From Macrocybe gigantea (taxonomy: Eukaryota; Basidiomycota; Agaricomycetes; Agaricales; Callistosporiaceae): a DNA stretch of 64,000 nucleotides. The translations under genes and the position numbers were made by a program. This document shows positions 50,491 to 63,376 of the stretch, one piece after another. Every line of letters starts with the position of its first letter. Position 1 is the stretch's first letter. The notes below the pieces were generated by a model. That model was not told the origin of the DNA, made no database searches, and saw only the letters and a list, made by a program, of their open reading frames with translations. The stretch covers positions 1-64,000 of the forward strand of contig SJRY01000071.1 of the NCBI GenBank assembly GCA_011319805.1, given 5' to 3'.

Positions 50491-53132
50491 TCAGGGTGGG
50501 GGAGTAGGAAGCCCAGCTTTCTGCCACAAATGGAACGCGTTCCGATCCCCATTGCGCTGCGCCTTGTCTGCGGTCAAAGCAGCGAACGCCAGATCGGATC
50601 CACCCAGCGTAGCACCCACTTGGACAAGAAGATGAACAACCTCCTCGTGGCCTTGTCGTGTGGCCTGTGGAAATCGTCAGAACTGTCGTCCACGGGGAGA
50701 AAGCGAGCCACTTGCATAATATAATGCTGTATGACCTAACGTATCTCTGAGATGGACAAGCGCACCCGAACGAAGTAAAAGGTCAACGGCTCTCACATGG
50801 CCGTTCAATGCGGCCACGTGGAGAGGCGACTTGCATGAGGAAGGCTCGAGACAATTCACAATTCCCGCTGCAATGCCGCCGAACTGGCTATGTTCGGCAC
50901 TGGGTGAAACGACAGCATCGCGATCATTGTTGCTGCTTGTAACGCCACCATTCGAATGCTCCAAGCAAAACTTGATCGTATCGATGTCATCTTTAGCCGC
51001 AGCAAAGTGCATGAGAAAAGGTATCATCACGGCTTCCATATTGGCCGCTTCGGCCATCGTCCATGTCCATGGCGCTGCGGCGTCCTTGGACTTCGCGTCA
51101 AGCGAGGCCAGTTGGGACGAGACCACAATTTGCGGAACGCGAGAGGGGTGTGACAAACGTGCAAAATGGGACAACACCGACTGGATGTTTTCGAGATTTT
51201 TCTCAACCGTTGTCGGCTCGTTTGGAGCGGGCCCCGAAGGGCGAGTGAGCTCTCCCCGAAGAGGAGTCTGGATCAGCTCGCGGACTTTCTTGGCTGAGAG
51301 TTCGGGCTTGGACAGGAGGTAACTCAGTTTGGTGAGAGCACACTAAATTGGAGCGACGGTTTGTAAGGTAAACGGTTGGAACAGCCAATGAAGAGCGCGT
51401 GCCTCTGGAGTCATGTCTCCCCCAGAAACGACGCCGACTTGCAAAAGTGCCCTACCAGTCTCGTATGCATCAGATACTGAGCCTTTAACGCACTGGGTGA
51501 TCGCAACCACGACCACTCCGCGGTTGCAGGACTCTTGGAAGATTTGCATGAGATCCGCTCGCTGCGGTGCATTGCCTGCGCCAAATGTTTCCAGAACGAC
51601 GCCACGGATGGGCGGTGTGAAGAAAGCGCTTACGGTCCCGGCTGTGATTCCCGGGAACAGGCGTAGCGTAGCTGGATGACAAGTAAATAACAGATACGGC
51701 GCGACGTGGGTTCCTCCTACCGACATCTGGACTCATCCCTATCGAAAAGTGACTTCGTGAGCGATGACTCTATCTGAAAGACACTGGAGTAGTCACGTTT
51801 GTGTGCTTTGAACTTGCGTAGACTGGTTTGACGAAGGACGTCATTCCAGTCAACGACAATGTCGATGCCGACTGAGACGTGTGTCACAGCTCAGATTCGT
51901 TTGCGATTGGAATAGGATCATACCATTGACGAGAGGGGGGAAATTTGGGCTGCTAAAGGCGCTGAGATCGTACGACGATGTCTTCGAGACTCTGTTGCCG
52001 CGATAAAGTGTGTGATTGAAATAGACACAACATTCTGTCGTGCACGTTTCAGTGATAATTGTTCAGTAAAGAAAAGAGCGCTGTATACCTGGAATGATGA
52101 AATGCCCTGCGATTGTGAGCGCCCCCATCAGATTGTCCACAGCATCATTTCGCAACTGTGACATGGGTATTTGGGCCCCAGTCAAGATCTGAAAACCGCA
52201 CTGAGAATCACAAGACAGTGAATGGTTTCTGATGTGTGACTTACGACTGTCTTTCCTAGGTCTTCCAGCATGAAACTCAGCGCACTAGATGTGTATGCCA
52301 TCGTATCTGTGCCGTGCAGTACGACAAAAGCATCAAAAGAATAGTTGAGCTCTATCTCGGTCGTAATGCGGATCCAATCTGAGCAGAAGTGAGAATGTAT
52401 GTTTTTGAGTGAATAGACGGCTAAGGAGTACCGTCAATCCCGATATTGCTGCTATCTAGAAGGGGATTCCACTACTTGTTGCAAGACAGAGTCCAATCAA
52501 TACAAGTACTACACGCAATACAATACATGAACTCACTTCCAGGATAGCATAACGAATTGATTTCCTTCCGTTTATAGGACCACCGGGGACTGCACCGCGC
52601 GGTGTGACAAGACTCGGAAGATGGGCTTCGTACACGTTCTCTGAAACCTGAACACATCTCGGTTGATTCTTGACATGGGACTCGTCATGCGGCGTAAGTG
52701 TAGACGAAACGCCGATGGGACGAGATGATCGGACAAGCAGAGTGCGGTGTGGTGGCGGAGACGATGCTGTTGGGCTGGCTGGAGTTGATCGCCCACTGCC
52801 GCTGGTCCGATTTCTGAAGCTCTGCACGGACGTTGCGGTAGAAAACAAGGAATCCTGCAGAGGGTCATGGAATCTGTTTTGGCTCCTCAGCGTTTCCGTA
52901 AGGAAGTAGGGTTCTGGCACATAGCCTTGCTGGCCAACGAGCATACCGATCGTTCCTCCTGTAGCCAAGGGCTGAGCATCAGAATCAAGAATTCGTGCAC
53001 ATCATGATTCTTGCCCGTGTATATGATGAGGACATGAGACTCGTCAGTAAATTGCGAGTGATCCATATTGCGATACGGGTCGATGTTCGAAGACGAGTTG
53101 AATGAGAGATGCAGGTCGATGTTGAGGTTCAA
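50491..53132 (-). CDS. L-asparaginase with C-terminal ankyrin repeats
   Basis: Hydrolyses asparagine to aspartate and ammonia. The start at 53132 is tentative (MNLNIDLHLSFNSSSNID). The nucleophile motif IIYTGGTIGMLVGQQGYVPE is assembled across a GC-AG intron (52959-53014), with Thr in GGTIG. The second catalytic motif is FVVLHGTDTMAYTSSALSFM, followed by GKTVILTGAQIPM. Next are GVVLETFGAGNAP and VVAITQC. A large acidic/Ser insert separates TGGTIG from the HGTDTM motif. After the catalytic domain come ankyrin repeats (KSPLHVAALNGHVRAVDLLL, TALYYATRQGHEEVVHLLVQ), the second assembled over another GC-AG intron (50665-50715). It ends AGLPTPPP. This is the cytosolic type I asparaginase plan with ankyrin tail. 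Confidence 0.92.
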
Positions 53133-53320
53133 GTTCGAGCTCCGGATCTAACGGCGCTAGAGGTACGAAACAGCGAGCAGCTGTAAGTTTCAATGCCGAG
53201 CCAGTCACGACTTGCCATATAAAGCTGCCATCGTTATCTGATACCGAATTTGAATAAAAACAGTCCAGCTCAAGCCCTGACTCGTTCGCTTCACATTCTC
53301 TGCTTTCCAATCTCCAAGCC
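53133..53320. promoter_or_regulatory. Divergent promoter between asparaginase and TRP5
   Basis: A 188-nt gap shared by two amino-acid metabolism genes. A TGACTC motif, the core of the Gcn4/CPC1 site, lies at 53277-53282 (GCCCTGACTCGTTC). Confidence 0.5.
53277..53282 (+). promoter_or_regulatory. Gcn4/CPC1-type TGACTC motif upstream of TRP5
   Basis: TGACTC sits about 40 nt before the TRP5 ATG. Gcn4/Cpc1 binds TGACTC in fungal general amino-acid control. A hexamer occurs often by chance, so this is suggestive only. Confidence 0.35.
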
Positions 53321-55982
53321 ATGGAGGCCCTCAAAATTGTTTTTGAACAGAAAAAGTCCGAGGTATCGATACTCGCTCAGAGACCGTGCTTTGCCATGCC
53401 TGACTCTTAGCTTAGGGCATTCCGGCTCTTGTGACGTTCATTACCGCTGGCTATCCAACACCAGCTGACACGGTCCCCATTTTGCTCGCAATGCAAGCCG
53501 GAGGATCTGATATCATTGAACTTGGGATGCCATTCTCCGATCCCATAGCAGATGGTCCGGCAATCCAAGAGACGAATACGGTAGGTAATGCTGACATTGA
53601 ACAGTTTCCATCTTTGACTTCTTTCAGGTCGCACTAAAAAATGACGTGGACTATGCCACTGTGCTAGGGCTGTTGAGAGAGGCCAGAAACAAGGGTTTGC
53701 TTGTGCCTGTCCTGTTGATGGGTGGGTATCTTCCAATTCCTCGCACAACGTGACTCCCAACCTCCTCCAGGTTATTATAACCCGATTCTAGCGTATGATG
53801 AAGACAAAGCGATACAAGATGCCCGCGAAGCGGGCGCTAACGGTTTCATTATGGTTGACCTACCTCCGGAGGAAGCCTTGTCATTCCGGGAAAAATGTGC
53901 CAAAGCGAAGTAGGGGTCACCTTTTGCTTCATAAAGTTCATGGCACTGACTCAGTGCTTAAGCCTATCATACGTACCGTTAATCGCCCCTTCAACCACAC
54001 TCCACCGCATCAAATTTCTGGCGTCCATCGCTGATACGTTTATCTACGTCGTCTCGAAGGTATGTCGGCGTGCATTGAGTAATTCAGCTACTTCAACGTC
54101 TCATCACAGATGGGTACAACGGGATCGTCTGAGAAAGTCGCGATGAACAGCCAACTTCCTGATATCATTGCTCGGGTGCGGCAGTATGCCACCGTACCGC
54201 TCGCGATCGGCTTCGGAGTTGCTACACGCTATCATTACAATACCGTTGCAGAGGCTGGTGCTGATGGCGTTGTCGTGGGCAGTCGCCTGGTCTCCGTCGT
54301 CAAAAACGCCCCCCAAGGAAAGATATCGCGACACGTGGAAGAGTACTGCCGGTCATTGACTGAAAAATCGGAGACACCTCTAAGGCGCTTACAGTCCAGT
54401 GGAAAACCTGATGGAGAACCTGCACTCGCGGAGAAACTGGCCAATGAGAATGTTCTGCCACATCGATTCGGGAAATTCGGCGGTCAATATGTGCCAGAGG
54501 CTCTCGTCGATTGCTTGGCTGAGCTAGAAGCAGCTCACAAATCAGCCATGGCAGACCCCACGTTCTGGGAAGAGCTCAGAAGCCATTACGGCTACATGAA
54601 TAGACCCTCCAATCTTTACTTTGCAGAAAATCTGACAAAGGACGCAGGTGGCGCGAAAATCTGGCTGAAGAGAGAGGATCTGTCCGTTTGTGATAGATAA
54701 TCTGTCTTCAATATCAGCTAATTCCTCTGTAATAGAAACCATACAGGATCGCACAAAATCAACAACGCGATCGGCCAGGTATGATAATCCTTACTTCAGT
54801 GCCCAGTTGCATTCTTGATCCTGGGAACAGATTCTTCTTGCTCGTCGCCTGGGGAAGACTCGTATCATCGCGGAAACTGGCGCCGGCCAGCATGGCGTCG
54901 CAACTGCTACCGTCTGTGCCAAATTTGGTCTGGAATGTGTCATCTACATGGGTGCGGAAGACGTCAGACGCCAAGCGCTCAATGTCTTCCGCATCGAAAT
55001 GTTGGGTGGAAAAGTCAGCTATTTTCTCTGTCTTGCTGATCATTCGTTCACCTCTTTGCAAAGGTCATCCCCGTTCACTCCGGATCATGTACATTAAAAG
55101 ACGCAGTGAACGAGGCCATGCGAGACTGGGTGACGAATCTATCGACAACACACTATCTAGTTGGCTCTGCCATCGGACCACACCCTTTCCCAACCATAGT
55201 GCGGGATTTCCAGAAAGTGATTGGCGAAGAGATCAAGGCGCAGTTCAAGGAGGTTCGCGGCAAACTTCCCGACGCTGTCGTTGCCTGTGTAGGAGGTGGA
55301 AGTAACGCCATTGGAACATTCTACGATTTCATTGGAGACAAGTCCGTGCGTTTGATTGGTGTAGAAGCCGGCGGCGAAGGTGGACACCCTCTTTAGTTAC
55401 GCCATGCAGCAAACTGATACTTGCCGATGACAGGTATCGACGGTGACAAGCACAGTGCAACGCTCTCAAAGGGTCAACCTGGCGTTCTACATGGCGTCAG
55501 GACCTATATCCTCCAGTCGCCGACGGGTCAGATCACGGAAACGCATTCCATCAGCGCCGGTCTTGACTATCCCGGAGTGGGCCCTGAACATGCCTGGCTC
55601 AAGGATTCAGGAAGAGCTGAATACGTGGTTGCTACGGACGAGGAAGCTCTCCGGGGCTTCAGGATGCTGACGCAACGTGAAGGAATCATTCCAGGTAGGT
55701 TGGCGAACAGGATGTACAGTTGTCTTCATAATTCACAACATATTCAGCGCTCGAGTCTTCGCACGCTATCTGGGAAGCCGTCCGTCTGGCCAAGACGCTC
55801 CCTCAGACAGCTGATATTGTCGTAGTGAGCAGTCGTTTCTCATCAGGCAGTGAGAAAAATCAGCTAATCGCCGTTCTTAGTGCCTATCAGGACGGGGCGA
55901 CAAAGACGTGGAACAAATATCTGAACTGCTACCAAAATGGGCAGATATTCTAGACTGGCACATTGCTCCTCATGCAGTGTAA
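53321..55982 (+). CDS. TRP5: Bifunctional tryptophan synthase (alpha-beta fusion)
   Basis: Converts indole-3-glycerol phosphate plus serine to tryptophan. It starts [14 protein letters not shown]. Alpha domain: [19 protein letters not shown], the catalytic Glu in [35 protein letters not shown], and [14 protein letters not shown] linker follows. Beta domain: [40 protein letters not shown] (PLP Lys in GSHK), [36 protein letters not shown] (phosphate loop), [20 protein letters not shown], and [16 protein letters not shown]. It ends [14 protein letters not shown] with the stop at 55980-55982. Alpha-beta order and fusion are standard for fungi. Nine or so introns, all in frame. Confidence 0.97.
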
Positions 55983-56332
55983 CGCCACGCTGGGAAATCT
56001 AGATGACAGCTTTTGGATAGAATGGGAACTGTATTAAATGCTCGCTCTATACGGGTGATGAGAATGTATCAGTACTACTTCGGAGGTGCAAGTACTCGAT
56101 ATTCCTGTCTCGCGCAATCTGCAAGACTTGATGCTTTGAGAATATCTCCGAAGACAGTAATGTGGACAGCGCGTGCATTGCTTTCCCTGATATTCCTTTT
56201 GGTCTGTTCTGTATGAATCGTGCTGTGATCGAACCATCTTCTGGGCGAAGTGTGTCTTCTGATACGACTTGTTTCAATGTGGTAGGGATAGACTCTCTAT
56301 TAAGTGGGGAAGTATTATGTACATGGCTTGGG
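55983..56332. other. Intergenic, TRP5 3' side to retroelement fragment
   Basis: A minus-strand open frame at 56047-56403 overlaps here and continues from the gag end in another frame. It has no protease or pol motif. No second LTR copy was found. Confidence 0.4.
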
Positions 56333-57651
56333 TTAGGAATGAGTGAGTGGGGCAACGAGGGCGCGCTCATTGCTCGTTGGGAAATCCTCTGGCTGCATTG
56401 CATTCCCTTCGACAGGTGTCATTTCTGCTTCTGGTGTTGTCGCGATGTGATCAGCCACGTCGATCCATGCGAGCATATCTTGTACATGCTCGCGCGCCTC
56501 CTCGAGTGTCATATACCGGACATTGAATGCGCGTGGGCAGTTCGGTGCGATGTGGCCGACTTGGTGACAGCATCGGCAGACGACGGGTGTCACTGAGCAT
56601 TGTCGGGTTACGTCGATGTCCACTGGGATACTGCGCGGAAGAGATGTGGGTCTTGGGGGTCCCAGCGTGGCAGTGAATTGGCCTGCCGGGCTACGCGTGG
56701 TGATTCCGTGGATTACGGAGAACATCTCGTTGGCCTGGAGGTTTCTTCGCATACACGTGCGGCGCGATACCAGGCATCGGGATCATTGTTGGCGGGCCAG
56801 TTGGTCAGCATGTTCGCCACTTGTGCTTGGATGGCGGTGCATAGGCCCTTGCGGTACTTGACGATGATATCTAGGCCATCCGTGTACCCGGCGCATTCTA
56901 TTAGGTCTCGAAACTCGTCGGTGTACTCGTCTACCGACCGTTTGTCCTGATAGTACGCTGTCGTCTCAAGTCTCATGAGGGCGTCGTGCTGTTCATTCTG
57001 AATGCAGAATTCTTGTTTGAATTCCTCGACAAAGTCACGCCAGGTCAGAAACTGTGGCTGGTTGTTGCTGCGTTCGAATCGCATCCATCGGTCTACTGCC
57101 TGCCGTGCGCGCCCTCCCTTCATGTATGTCATCGCCCATTTGACTTGGGCGTCTTCATGTAGGAATTGCTGTGGGGCGAGTGCGATGTACAGCTCGCATG
57201 AGTTGAGGAACGAGTGGCCATTCTGACGTTCGCCATTGAAGTCGCCTGGGGGTGAGGGCTCGATGGTTAGCCTGTTGTGTGGCAGGGGTCCGGGAGACAG
57301 CGGAGGAAGAGGTGGGGTAGCGTGTGGAGTGTCGGGCATGTGCATTGGGGTGTCAGTCGGAGCCCTCATGAATCCGGTGGCCTTGAGCAGGTGGACCATT
57401 TGGGCTAGTTCAGCACGGAGGGATTCGACCAAGCCTCGTATGTCCTGGACCTCATTGCGGGCCGCGGCGACCTGGCTTTCAAGTGCATTGATCCGGTCGG
57501 GGTCGGCGGACGTGGTAATAGGTGCAGGCGGCGGGCTTTGGGGCACGAGGTGAGTGGGGAGGTCGGGAGCAGTGGCAGCAGATGCGGTACTGTGACTATC
57601 GTCGTCACTCTTGTCGACTCCAAAAGTGGCTATGGTTGGCCCTGTCCTCAA
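56333..57651 (-). pseudogene. Retrotransposon gag with CCHC zinc knuckle, frameshifted
   Basis: The first frame (57651-56713) holds a Pro/Ala/Ser-rich N-terminus, a heptad-like coiled segment (about 57500-57400), then a retrotransposon gag core (DFNGERQNGHSFLNSCELYI, WRDFVEEFKQEF). The second frame (to 56333) continues from the gag tail and carries a CCHC zinc knuckle (CRCCHQVGHIAPNC). The two frames meet around 56752-56713, where an A3 run on the minus strand (56742-56744 on plus) lacks one base relative to a continuous reading. Length and order match a Gypsy-family gag. Whether it is decayed or only mis-sequenced cannot be told here. Confidence 0.75.
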
Positions 57652-57683
57652 TCTTGGCTCTCAGTGTCGAGAGAGGACTCTAC

Positions 57684-57941
57684 TGTTAGGGCGACCACGA
57701 GGGGAGGAAGCCTAAAGGGGAACCTAAGGTGTCGTATTGTAGCTATGTACAAACTCACCTGAAGGGGAACATAAGCTGATGTTCTCCCTTCTGGGCGTCA
57801 TGACCTATATACTGACATGCGGAGTACGCCAGGCAGAATGCCTGGCCTGCACGGGGAAGTTTGTTCGGCTTGGCATCTACTAAGGGTTAGGCATGTCGGA
57901 GTGCTATGTTTTAGGAGGGGACCGAGAGGTGTCCCCTGACA
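57684..57941 (-). repeat. 258-bp long terminal repeat (5' LTR of the retroelement)
   Basis: On the minus strand it begins TGTCAGGGGACACC and ends CGCCCTAACA, giving the TG..CA ends and short imperfect inverted termini (TGTCAGGG / CCCTAACA) expected of an LTR. It lies immediately upstream of the gag leader in the correct orientation. Internal short palindromes occur (for example CCAGGCAGAATGCCTGG). No second copy was found in the window. Confidence 0.65.
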
Positions 57942-58621
57942 TACTTCTTGTCTTGTTTCAGCCCCAGTTGCGGTTCGTTCTTTTATTCTTTAGCGTGTGC
58001 TTGTTACCGAAAATGCGGTGGCGCAATTGTCTTCCAATGTGAGACGCCTGAACCCTCTGTGGATGCGCAGTCGGTACTAGCCAACGGACATGCATGGAAT
58101 TCGATTTCCGGATACGAGCACAGACCGAAAGTCCCTAATTTCGCCGGACCATAGATGATGGGTTTTTAGAACCTCGACACACGGGAATGTTAGAATCTAC
58201 GACAGCCGCGTGAGATGCCCTTGAGTGGGTCCTCGGGAGATCCTCTTGCTTGTTTCCGATTATGTCCAGATCGAGCACGAAATTTGACCACAGAAAATCG
58301 ATCCGGAGACTTGGTGTAGACGTGTGGATGGAGCTTCATAGAACTTGCTTGTAATTTGGTGTGATTGTGCGTCACTCGACATGCGTATGCATACCTAGAG
58401 GCCAGGTTTAGATTCTTCAAAACGAAGCACCGCTCGAGCAAGCTTATAGATCATCCAGTTCCAGCGTTGAGGCATTCATATTGTTGTCGAGGACTGGAAT
58501 TGTCAGTGCAGTGATGCCATTGGCCACTTCCAAAACAGGATGTCAAATACTTAGACCCTAAACTGGTCCCGTTTCATTCAGCCAGAGCAAGTCTGACCGA
58601 GCCTGCTATTTCGTCGCCGCC
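57942..58621. other. Intergenic, LTR to GCD7
   Basis: 680 nt flanking the LTR on its outer side. No coding exon, tRNA or second repeat recognised. It contains the GCD7 promoter. Confidence 0.4.
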
Positions 58622-60098
58622 ATGACGCCAGATTCTCATTCGGCAGCCAATCAACGTATCGTAGAAAATCTCGCATCTCGACTGAGGCGAAGGTCAGCGA
58701 ATTTTTTTGTGCGCTTCGCTTTTTCTTCGACGCCGATCAATCAAGGTCTTGTCGTCCAGACAGGTAGTCGGTTCGAGAGCGACGGCATTGGAAACAGTCT
58801 TGGTCTTGCGACAGGTCATATCCAAGGCCCGATTCTCGAATATTGACCAACTGGTGGAGATCATTCGAAGCGTAGGGAGGCGCTTGGTAGACGCTCAACC
58901 AAAAGGTATTTCCTCCGCTGCTGTCGCTGCTAGACATATATCTGATATACAACATACTCCCTCTTATCGCTCAAATAATTTCAGAACACTCTGTTGGAAA
59001 CACCGTCAGGAAAGTCCTCCATCATATCCGCGAAGAATACCAAACGGCCACTAGAGGAAGCGCTCCCACATCAACACAACCGCAATCTTTCTCCATTTCA
59101 AAATTCATCCTCCAGGGCCAGCCCCGCCAGCAAAGCGTCGCGCCAAAATCAGAAAGCCGGGGAACACTTAAAGAAAACGACCCGGATGACCCCGACTCAT
59201 TCGCTCGTGGTTTAAAACCTGTCCTTATGGAGGCCATCCAAGACGTCCTCGACGAATTGGAGACAGTGTACGATAATGTGTCAAGAAATGCCAAAGATCA
59301 TATACATTCAGAGTGAGCAGGGATAAAAAGTGACTACCTTCAAGGACTGATCTAATTCTTTCGGCCAAAGCGAAATCATTCTCACCCTGGGCATGTCGAA
59401 AACAGTAGAGGCGTTCCTCAAGGCCGCAGCTCATCACAGAAAGTATACTGTCATAGTCGCAGAGACTGCGCCCTCGTTAGTACCTGGTCCTGTAGCCTCG
59501 ACTTTGAAATAACCGCATTTCGTCAGGTATGGCGGCCGAGACATGGCCAAGTCGCTCTCCAGATTTGGGATTTCGACTTTTCTTGTTCCTGATTCCTCGA
59601 TTTTTACGCTCATGTCCCGCGTGAACAAAGTTATCTTGGGAGCGCACGCTGTTTTCGCCAACGGCGGCATGTTTGCCACCACAGGCACATTGATCGCCGC
59701 GACCGCAGCGCATGCACATCGTACTCCCGTCGTCGTCTGTGCTGGTCAATTCAAATTGACACCCATATGGAATTTGTACCACGAGTATGGCGCTCTCGAT
59801 TTTGGTGATCCAAGTAGCGTTCTTGGTTTCGAGGAAGGTGATCTGGTCGATAAGGTGGAAGTCGTCAATCCGTACTATGACTATGTGCGGCCAGAGCTAA
59901 TCGATGCGTTCATTACGAACGAGTGAGTGTTCTGTCAAATGGTGGTTCACAGCGCGCTGATAAACCTTGTCTCAGCGGCGATCATCCTCCTTCATCCATT
60001 TATCGGTATGCTTCTAACGTTCTCCCTACTAAAGATGACTGACTTCCTGTTCCAGCCTCATTAAAGAGACGTATGACGACGAGGACAATGAATTATAA
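58622..60098 (+). CDS. GCD7: eIF2B subunit beta (GCD7)
   Basis: Part of the guanine exchange factor for eIF2 in translation initiation. It starts [20 protein letters not shown]. Family blocks: [128 protein letters not shown], and [18 protein letters not shown]. It ends [12 protein letters not shown] at 60096-60098. An acidic, Pro/Ser-rich insert (about 59060-59200) interrupts the N-terminal half. Frame intact across all introns checked. Confidence 0.95.
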
Positions 60099-60162
60099 AT
60101 TAGAATTAGCCTGTATACCTAGATTGTATCATAATGACAGTCGCTACCGCAGTAGATGGCAG

Positions 60163-63100
60163 TTACGAAGGCTTTGTGCTCAAGATATCAAAAAAGGCTT
60201 CTTGTGGCAGTTCAACCGTGCCCATTTTTTTCAACCGACGTTTCCCTTCCTTTTGATTTTCCAAGTGCTTGAGCTTACGTTCATAGTGCCCTGACGAAGA
60301 CGGTTATACAGCTGTCAACCACACAAGCCAGCTGGATATTGGCGTTGTTACCTCCATATAAACCAGCTGTGACATCAGCCCGAAGAGCCTTCAGTGTTTC
60401 ACGAGCCAGTATTTTGTGCCCCACCACCGCCTGAATAGGCACTTCGAATAATTGTCTCGGTATAACTTTGTCTGTGGATCTTGTGTGTCAGGTCACCTAA
60501 AGGATTGATATCGACCTCACACATACGAAGCTTCTTCACCCATTGCCGTGCTATTCTGTCCTCGTCTGATCGATGAACGATGAGGGCCAGAGCATCAACA
60601 GGCTTGGAATTCAGCAGGAACGACATCTGTCAAGGGAAAGTTCAGCGGTGAGGAAATTTGATAATGTTGTATTTTCCAACCTTGGCCAGGTCACTGCTCT
60701 TGTACCCGGCATCTTCATAGCTGCGTACACCAGTAGGACAAGGTCTGATCAATACCGAGAAAGCATGGAACCTACTCGAAGCTAGCGAAGCCAGAACTAC
60801 GACTCTTCAACTGGTCGAAGAAATCGGTGACAATTTCGCTCAGTGGCAGAATGCATGTTAATATGATAAGTGGCGATGAGCCACCAACATCTAGATAGCG
60901 ATGGTCTAGATCTCTCGCTCTACGCGAGTAGCATAGTTCCATCATGTCTCCAAAGTATTCTGTGGCAGCGAGGGCGGCGTTAAGTGGTAAATTTATGGGG
61001 AAAAAAAAGTCGATACCAACCCTCAGGAACGATGATGGATGCCTTGACGACGGGCTCCTGCACTTTCTTTATTCGCGTTGCGGTATCGAGAATGTCGGGA
61101 AATTCGGCAGGGTTGCTGATGTAGACTTCCTTGTCGCGGTATACCACTGCTAGGGATGAGCCGAGGAAGGGTTTCAATCAAATACAACTCACCTTTATAT
61201 GGTACCGTTGGCGCGGTAATGATGACATTAGCATCGTACTCATCCTCGAGCCGTTGACGAAAGACATCCATGTGCAATGTCCCCAGAAACCCAAGTCGGC
61301 ATCCTTGGCCTAGAGCAGCCGATGATTCTCGCTGGACAGTGACACTCCGATCGGTCAGAGTCAGCTAAAGATGGCCGCGGGTCGGACAGATATCTACAGA
61401 AGTGGAAAGACTTGAGCACTTACCCGTTTTATCGATTCCTCAAGCTTCGGGAAGTCGTTGCTGTCGACCGGAAATATGCCAGCGAATACCTGTCAGGATC
61501 CATGTTGATGTTAGGCTAGTTGGCGTGTCATTATTTGATCAGCCTTTACCATCGGCTTTGCGGGTTTGAATCCCGGTATAGGCTTGACAGAGACGCCGAC
61601 TCGGTGAAATGTGTCGCCAATGTGCGCTATCAGGAAGCATAAGCAAAAGGCATGGCATACGCCAGGTTCTAGATGCATTTTGCATTACCTTCTGAAGATT
61701 CCTTCATGTTGCATGCTATATATCCGACCTGACCAGCATGAAGGCTTTCGGTCGATACTTCTTCAGGATGCATAATACCCAACTCCGTAATCTCGTATTT
61801 CTTGCCGGAATGGCAAGACGCAATCTTATCTCCTGGATATACTGTATCAGCAAATGCATTATTTAATTCCGTAGAACGAAACCTTTTTTCAATGAACCCT
61901 GTCTGATGTTTATGAGTGATATTACACCGCGGTATCGGTCATACCTAATCCGAACAATTAGTGTTACAGTGCAAGCTGTTTGCTCGGGAAGACTAGCATT
62001 GAATCAAACAAGAAAGCCTTGAGCGGGGCCTTCTCGTGGCCATCTGGAGGAGGAATGCGTTCCACAATAGCATCCAGAACTTGTTCAACATTTTTGCCTG
62101 TTTTGGCGGAGATTTGGATTATATCCCTAGGATTGATTCCAAAAGTTGATTCCATCTGGGCCGCAACCCGTTCAGGTTCTGCAGCGGGTAGATCTATCTG
62201 CGGGGCCTCAGTCCCCAAGTTCCCGGCAAGATGGTGGGCCAACCTTGTTCAATACTGGTATTATTGTCAATCCCTTTTCGCGCGCGTTATGAAAGACGGA
62301 TATTGACTGTGCTTGAACCCCTTGGCTTGCGTCAACCTGGAAGAGATTTGCTAGAGTTCTGAAACGTCCTGAATACACATACTAGGAGTAGTGCACCTTG
62401 GCATGCAGCCAAAGAACGGGAAACCTCCCAAGAGAAATCGACATGTCCCTACATCGATGACTATATTAGCAAGAAATGTGAGATGCACGTGTGAGCATTG
62501 ACTCACTGGTGTGTCTATGAGATTCAACATGTACGTCCGTCCCTTCTTATTATACAACATGCTGGCGAAAGTGAGCGACGTGTGTTACATGGTTTGTATT
62601 GGTATTTACCTGGCTGTCTGAGCCTTGACTGCAATCACCTCAGAAAGACCATGCTGCGATGTTAGATAACCACTCACCAGTTATGCCCCGTTCCCGTTCT
62701 ACCTTTAATTTATCCAGCACTTGTTCATTCTTACCCGTTGATTTTTTCTCAATCGTTCCTGTCAGCTATCGGAGCGTCAGCGGGCATATTCATATCACTG
62801 TATCATAGCGAACCTCAAGTAGTCTGCATCACATATTCAGTATAAGGAGAAAAGCACATGAAGAACAGGGCCTACCGGTCTGCCAGTGTCGATTTGCCAT
62901 GGTCTGCAACAAGAAAAAAAACAAAAGTTAATGCGTCCTTGACTGAAGAACATCAACATATCTACCAATGTGCGCGATAATAGAGAAATTCCTAGGTAGA
63001 ACCGTCATAAAACCAGTAGAGAATCAAGCTGCACACTTGCCTCAATAAGTCACGGGTATAATCCTTCATTGTGGGGACTTTCTGTGTTTGTGTCTTGTTC

Positions 63101-63219
63101 GATGAACTGTAGCATCGGACTTGTGCGATGTGTAGCGCAACACCAGGTCGTCGGCAATAAAAACTCCATGCGTGGCATGTTGAGAAGACAGTTCTTTGTA
63201 TCTGTGATCCCAAGGCCAT
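60163..63219 (-). CDS. GUF1: Mitochondrial translation factor GUF1 (LepA/EF4)
   Basis: Ribosome-dependent GTPase that improves mitochondrial translation fidelity under stress. The start at 63219 gives [20 protein letters not shown], a plausible mitochondrial presequence, then the G-domain: [10 protein letters not shown] (G1 tail), LNLIDTPGHVDF (G3), and [20 protein letters not shown] (G4). Domain II follows ([19 protein letters not shown]), then [28 protein letters not shown] and [12 protein letters not shown]. The LepA-specific C-terminal domain includes [20 protein letters not shown] and [10 protein letters not shown], and ends [12 protein letters not shown] at 60163. Divergent from CWF18, 157 nt away. 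Confidence 0.94.
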
Positions 63220-63376
63220 TCCTACTATTGCTGGGTACGCATGAGAATGTGCAGCAAGTCAGTTCGACGTTGAACGACTCGGAAACAGTCCAAGAACGGC
63301 TCATAATTTCTGCTTAGTCAGCAATGTATCCACTGAAGACGCATTTGATCCAAAAAATACCTTTCTCGTCACCGTC
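63220..63376. promoter_or_regulatory. Divergent promoter between GUF1 and CWF18
   Basis: 157 nt between start codons. No clear core motif resolved. Confidence 0.4.

Larger units (their letters stand above)
56333..57941 (-). mobile_element. Truncated Gypsy-like LTR retroelement: one LTR plus gag, no pol
   Basis: On the minus strand the order is LTR (57941-57684), a short leader, then a gag coding region (57651-56333) that ends without protease, reverse transcriptase or integrase. No second LTR or target-site duplication was found inside the window, so the element is 3'-truncated or was retained as a solo gag. TRP5 lies 350 nt away on the plus strand. Confidence 0.72.

Noticed and set aside
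55983..56332. Second LTR copy of the retroelement
   Set aside because: No sequence resembling the 57684-57941 repeat was found here or elsewhere by eye.
56047..56403. 118-codon minus-strand frame after gag
   Set aside because: No protease or pol signature; partly overlaps the gag end in another frame.
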